Source: Prevotellaceae bacterium
GTDB lineage: Bacteria; Bacteroidota; Bacteroidia; Bacteroidales; UBA932
DNA length: 9,085 nt
Assembly (NCBI GenBank): GCA_031278135.1
Contig: JAITKY010000144.1
Location: forward strand, 1 to 9,085
Reading direction: 5' to 3'
Under the pieces are notes generated by a model. The model saw only the letters and a program-made list of their open reading frames with translations, did no database searches and was not told the origin of the DNA. This document shows, in pieces, positions 6,253 to 9,085 of this stretch. Position 1 is the first letter of the stretch; each line of letters starts with the position of its first letter. The position numbers were made by a program, and so were the translations under genes.

Positions 6253-7699
6253 AAAGAAAAATATCTTGGACGCTTTGAGCGAATCCGCCGGATCTAATGG
6301 CGGTCTTAAACGCACGCTTTCATCCACAAACCTTGTGACGCTTGGCATTGGCGCTATCGTTGGAACAGGGATTTTTGTAGTTACCGGACAGGCCGCCGCC
6401 GATTATGCCGGTCCTTCATTGACGATTTCATTTCTTATATCGGCAATATGTTGTGTTTTGGCAGGCTTGTGCTATGCCGAATTTGCCTCGATGATACCCA
6501 TTTCGGGCAGCGTATATTCGTACAGTTATGTGACGACGGGCGAACTTCTGGCCTGGTTTATCGGTTGGGATCTTGTTCTCGAATACCTGTTTGCCTGCTC
6601 AAGCGTAGCCGTCGGCTGGTCGGGATACATGTTGAACCTGTTGGAAGGATTTGGAATACATATTCCTCAACATATCGCGGCGTCCACATTAGTATATAAG
6701 GATGGTTGGGCTTTTAGCGGTAGCATCATCAACTTTCCGGCGGTGTTCATTGTCGGAGTGGTGACGGCGTTTCTTATCGGCGGCATCAGGCAGTCGGCGT
6801 TTGTCAACAATATCATTGTAGCGATAAAAGTCGGCGTCATACTTTTGTTTATTGGATTCGGTATTTCGTATATCGACGTTGGCAACTGGGACCCGTATAT
6901 ACCCGAAAATGTCAGCGGCGAATTTGGCAAATACGGCTGGTCGGGGATATTGCGAGGCGCCGGAGTTGTGTTTTTCGCCTATCTCGGATTCGACGCCCTC
7001 TCGACAACGGCGCAGGAAACACGAAATCCTCAGAAAGATATGCCGCGCGGGATTTTGATATCGCTCATTATATGCGCCATCTTGTACATATCGGTTACGG
7101 CAGTACTCACGGGAATAGTCAATTACAAGGAATTACATGTCGATGCGCCCGTCGCCATAGCGGTTGACAAGGCCGGAGAGGGATTGTCATGGTTAAGTCC
7201 GTTCATCAAACTTGGAGCCATTGCCGGCATCAGTTCGGTGATTTTGGTGATGATGCTCGGACAATCGCGTATATACTACGCGATATCGAACGATGGACTG
7301 TTGCCCAAAATATTTTCGAAAGTAAACCGTCGTGGCGTACCTTACAATGCTACGATTTTCGCAAGTATAATTACAGGTCTGACAGCCGGACTGTTCCCTT
7401 TGGATGTGTTGAGCGAACTGGTCTCAATCGGTACGCTTATGGCGTTTACCATCGTATGTATACTGATAATAGTTTTGCGCAAAACGCAACCCAATCTGCA
7501 ACGTCCGTTCAAAACGCCGTTTGTTCCGTGGATTCCCTTGCTTGGCGCCGGAGTATGTTTATTGCAGATGGTCTCACTTCCGTGGGGGACATGGCTCAGG
7601 CTGATAGGCTGGACAGTCGTCGGTCTGATAATTTATTTCCTTTATGGTATCAGAAAAAGTAATCTTGAAAAGAAAAAAGAAAAAAATGAAAGAATTTAA
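6233..7699 (+). CDS. APC superfamily amino acid permease (CAT/YfnA-like)
   Basis: A 488-residue inner-membrane transporter, most like the cationic amino acid transporter branch of the APC superfamily. The unwound TM1 motif is GIGAIVGTGIF (38-48), followed by AGLCYAEFASMIPISGS (77-93). The TM6 motif FFAYLGFDALSTTAQE (247-262) leads into the cytoplasmic ETRNPQKDMPRGI. The TM8 region and following loop contain GQSRIYYAISNDGLLP (343-358). About twelve hydrophobic segments are visible and the length is normal. Import of amino acids or exchange with polyamines is known for the family; the actual substrate is not determined by sequence. The ATG at 6233 lies inside the 3' end of the protease gene, implying translational coupling. 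The C-terminus ends in a Lys/Glu-rich tail (KKKEKNERI) encoded by an A-rich stretch that also contains the start of the next gene. Confidence 0.93.
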   Translation: MPNKLFRKKNILDALSESAGSNGGLKRTLSSTNLVTLGIGAIVGTGIFVVTGQAAADYAGPSLTISFLISAICCVLAGLCYAEFASMIPISGSVYSYSYVTTGELLAWFIGWDLVLEYLFACSSVAVGWSGYMLNLLEGFGIHIPQHIAASTLVYKDGWAFSGSIINFPAVFIVGVVTAFLIGGIRQSAFVNNIIVAIKVGVILLFIGFGISYIDVGNWDPYIPENVSGEFGKYGWSGILRGAGVVFFAYLGFDALSTTAQETRNPQKDMPRGILISLIICAILYISVTAVLTGIVNYKELHVDAPVAIAVDKAGEGLSWLSPFIKLGAIAGISSVILVMMLGQSRIYYAISNDGLLPKIFSKVNRRGVPYNATIFASIITGLTAGLFPLDVLSELVSIGTLMAFTIVCILIIVLRKTQPNLQRPFKTPFVPWIPLLGAGVCLLQMVSLPWGTWLRLIGWTVVGLIIYFLYGIRKSNLEKKKEKNERI

Positions 7700-9085
7700 T
7701 ACAGCAGGTCCCTGCAATAGTACAGAGCATTACATGATAGAAGCGTCCACCCGTTTGCAGGGCGTAGAACAATTGATAGACAGTAAAAAATATTTTGTGA
7801 TTCATGCAGCGCGTCAAAGCGGGAAAACAACGTATCTGAAAGACCTCGCCAAAAGGCTTAATGCCGGAGGAAAATATTACGCTCTATATTGTTCTCTGGA
7901 AGGAATGCAAAATATTAACGATTCGAGAGAAGGTATTCCGGAAATCGTTATGAAAATCAAAAACCGAATTTGGCTTTTGAATATTCCTCAAAAAACCGAA
8001 TTTGCAAAAAATGCAAATTACACCAATTTTACCGACGTTTTGACTATGGAACTTACTTTATTCTGCATGTTGTTGGACAAACCGCTGGTTATTTTATTCG
8101 ACGAGGTGGACTGTTTGAGCGAAGACACATTGATTTCATTTCTTAGGCAATTGCGCGATGGATACATCAGTCGTTCGGAATATGCTTTTCTTCACTCTGT
8201 GGCTTTAGTCGGTATGCGCAATATTCGAGACTACAAAGCTAAAGTTCGTCCTGATAGCGACACTATGGGCAGCGCAAGTCCATTCAACATTGTTACAGAA
8301 ACATACACTTTGAAGAATTTCACAAAAGAAGAAATTGCTCAACTTTACCGGCAACATACCGACGAAACCGGACAAATATTTAACGAAGATGCGACAGAAT
8401 TGGTCTGGGAACAAACACAGGGACAACCCTGGTTAGTTAATGCTATTGCACGCGAAGTGATTGTAAAAATCTTGAAATCGGACTACACAAAACCCGTTAC
8501 AACAGAATTGGTACGCCAAGCCATACAAAACATCATCCTTAATCGTCCTACGCATATCGACAGTTTGCTTGAACGGCTGAACGAAGACCGTGTACGCAGA
8601 ATAATAGAGCCGATGATTATTGGCAAAATGTTTGTAGACAGAGAATCGGACGATTTTTTATATACGAGAGATTTGGGACTGATTCGTACTGAAGGTTCGC
8701 GGATAAAACCATCCAATCCGATTTATGCCGAAGTGATTATCCGCAAATTGTCGTCTAACGTGCAGGTTGGGTTGCAAGACTCGAAATACCAGATACCCCG
8801 CTATCTGAAACAGGACGGCAATATAGACGTCGATTATCTAATGCGGGATTTCCAAAAGTTCTGGCATCTGAACAGCGGAATCTGGTTAGATAAATGCGAT
8901 TATCCCGAAGCCGGACCTCTGCTCGTGATGATGGCATTCCTGCAACGCGTAATCAACGGCGGAGGCGACATAATCCGCGATATGGCGTCGGGGAATGGGC
9001 GGCTCGACTTGTTAATGACACATAACGACAAAAAATACCCGATAGAATTGAAGATTCGTTACGGAGAAAAATATATCGAAGACGG
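7686..9085 (+). CDS. ATP-binding protein with AAA-like ATPase and PD-(D/E)XK nuclease-like domain (3' end missing)
   Basis: An open frame of 466 codons runs from the ATG at 7686 to the window edge without a stop. The N-terminus (MKEFNTAGPCNSTEHYM) resembles a family of Bacteroidota ATP-binding proteins. Walker A is AARQSGKTT (41-49), with Ala in place of the usual first Gly. Walker B is LVILFDEVD (134-142) and a sensor-1-like strand is ALVGMRN (173-179). After a helical/winged-helix-like region the C-terminus shows the core of a PD-(D/E)XK fold: GRLDLLM with Asp441 and YPIELKI with Glu454 and Lys456, the D...ExK triad. ATP-driven action on nucleic acid is inferred; no member function is firmly known to me. 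It overlaps the permease by 14 nt in the +1 frame. It differs from the left-edge ATPase in N-terminus and P-loop context, so the two are not simple duplicates. Confidence 0.87.
   Translation, partial: MKEFNTAGPCNSTEHYMIEASTRLQGVEQLIDSKKYFVIHAARQSGKTTYLKDLAKRLNAGGKYYALYCSLEGMQNINDSREGIPEIVMKIKNRIWLLNIPQKTEFAKNANYTNFTDVLTMELTLFCMLLDKPLVILFDEVDCLSEDTLISFLRQLRDGYISRSEYAFLHSVALVGMRNIRDYKAKVRPDSDTMGSASPFNIVTETYTLKNFTKEEIAQLYRQHTDETGQIFNEDATELVWEQTQGQPWLVNAIAREVIVKILKSDYTKPVTTELVRQAIQNIILNRPTHIDSLLERLNEDRVRRIIEPMIIGKMFVDRESDDFLYTRDLGLIRTEGSRIKPSNPIYAEVIIRKLSSNVQVGLQDSKYQIPRYLKQDGNIDVDYLMRDFQKFWHLNSGIWLDKCDYPEAGPLLVMMAFLQRVINGGGDIIRDMASGNGRLDLLMTHNDKKYPIELKIRYGEKYIED

Noticed and set aside
7189..7662. 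A 157-codon plus-strand frame within the permease gene
   Set aside because: It is an out-of-frame shadow of the permease C-terminal half, where the permease motifs are intact.

Overview
The window looks like a chromosomal segment of a Bacteroidota bacterium, probably of the order Bacteroidales. Three things point there. First, boxes of the Bacteroidota sigma factor form TAnnTTTG stand in front of nearly every transcription unit (TATCTTTG or TACTTTTG), and I see no convincing purine-rich ribosome binding sites. Second, the gene families fit that phylum: a secreted GH76 mannanase, a Na/Pi symporter fused to a PhoU domain, and multicopy ATPase/PD-(D/E)XK proteins. Third, base composition is moderate with A/T-rich spacers. 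I cannot name a genus.

Layout, left to right. (1) Bases 1-590, minus strand: the N-terminal part of an AAA-ATPase_like protein that runs off the left edge. (2) Bases 591-913: a divergent spacer with a promoter for each flanking gene, five tandem copies of a 22-bp repeat (698-807), and a possible dispersed-repeat remnant next to them. (3) Bases 914-2128: an exported GH76-type alpha-1,6-mannanase, alone, with no SusC/SusD genes in view. (4) Bases 2277-5188: a Na/Pi cotransporter-PhoU fusion followed after 5 bp by dprA, probably one transcript from the promoter at 2191. (5) Bases 5189-5370: a spacer with weak hairpins and a promoter. (6) Bases 5371 to the right edge: three overlapping genes on the plus strand: a CPBP (Abi) intramembrane protease, an APC-family amino acid permease and an ATPase with a C-terminal PD-(D/E)XK nuclease-like domain. 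Overlaps of 20 and 14 nt suggest translational coupling. The last gene has no stop inside the window.

Most genes have housekeeping or nutritional roles: glycan hydrolysis, phosphate uptake, natural transformation or recombination, and amino acid uptake. The less ordinary content is the pair of unrelated-looking ATPase proteins at the two ends, the 22-bp tandem array beside one of them, and the overlapping protease/permease/ATPase-nuclease operon. The operon could be a chance insertion of a mobile-type gene behind a transporter or a functional unit. The sequence alone does not decide, and I see no convincing evidence of a new defence or signalling system.
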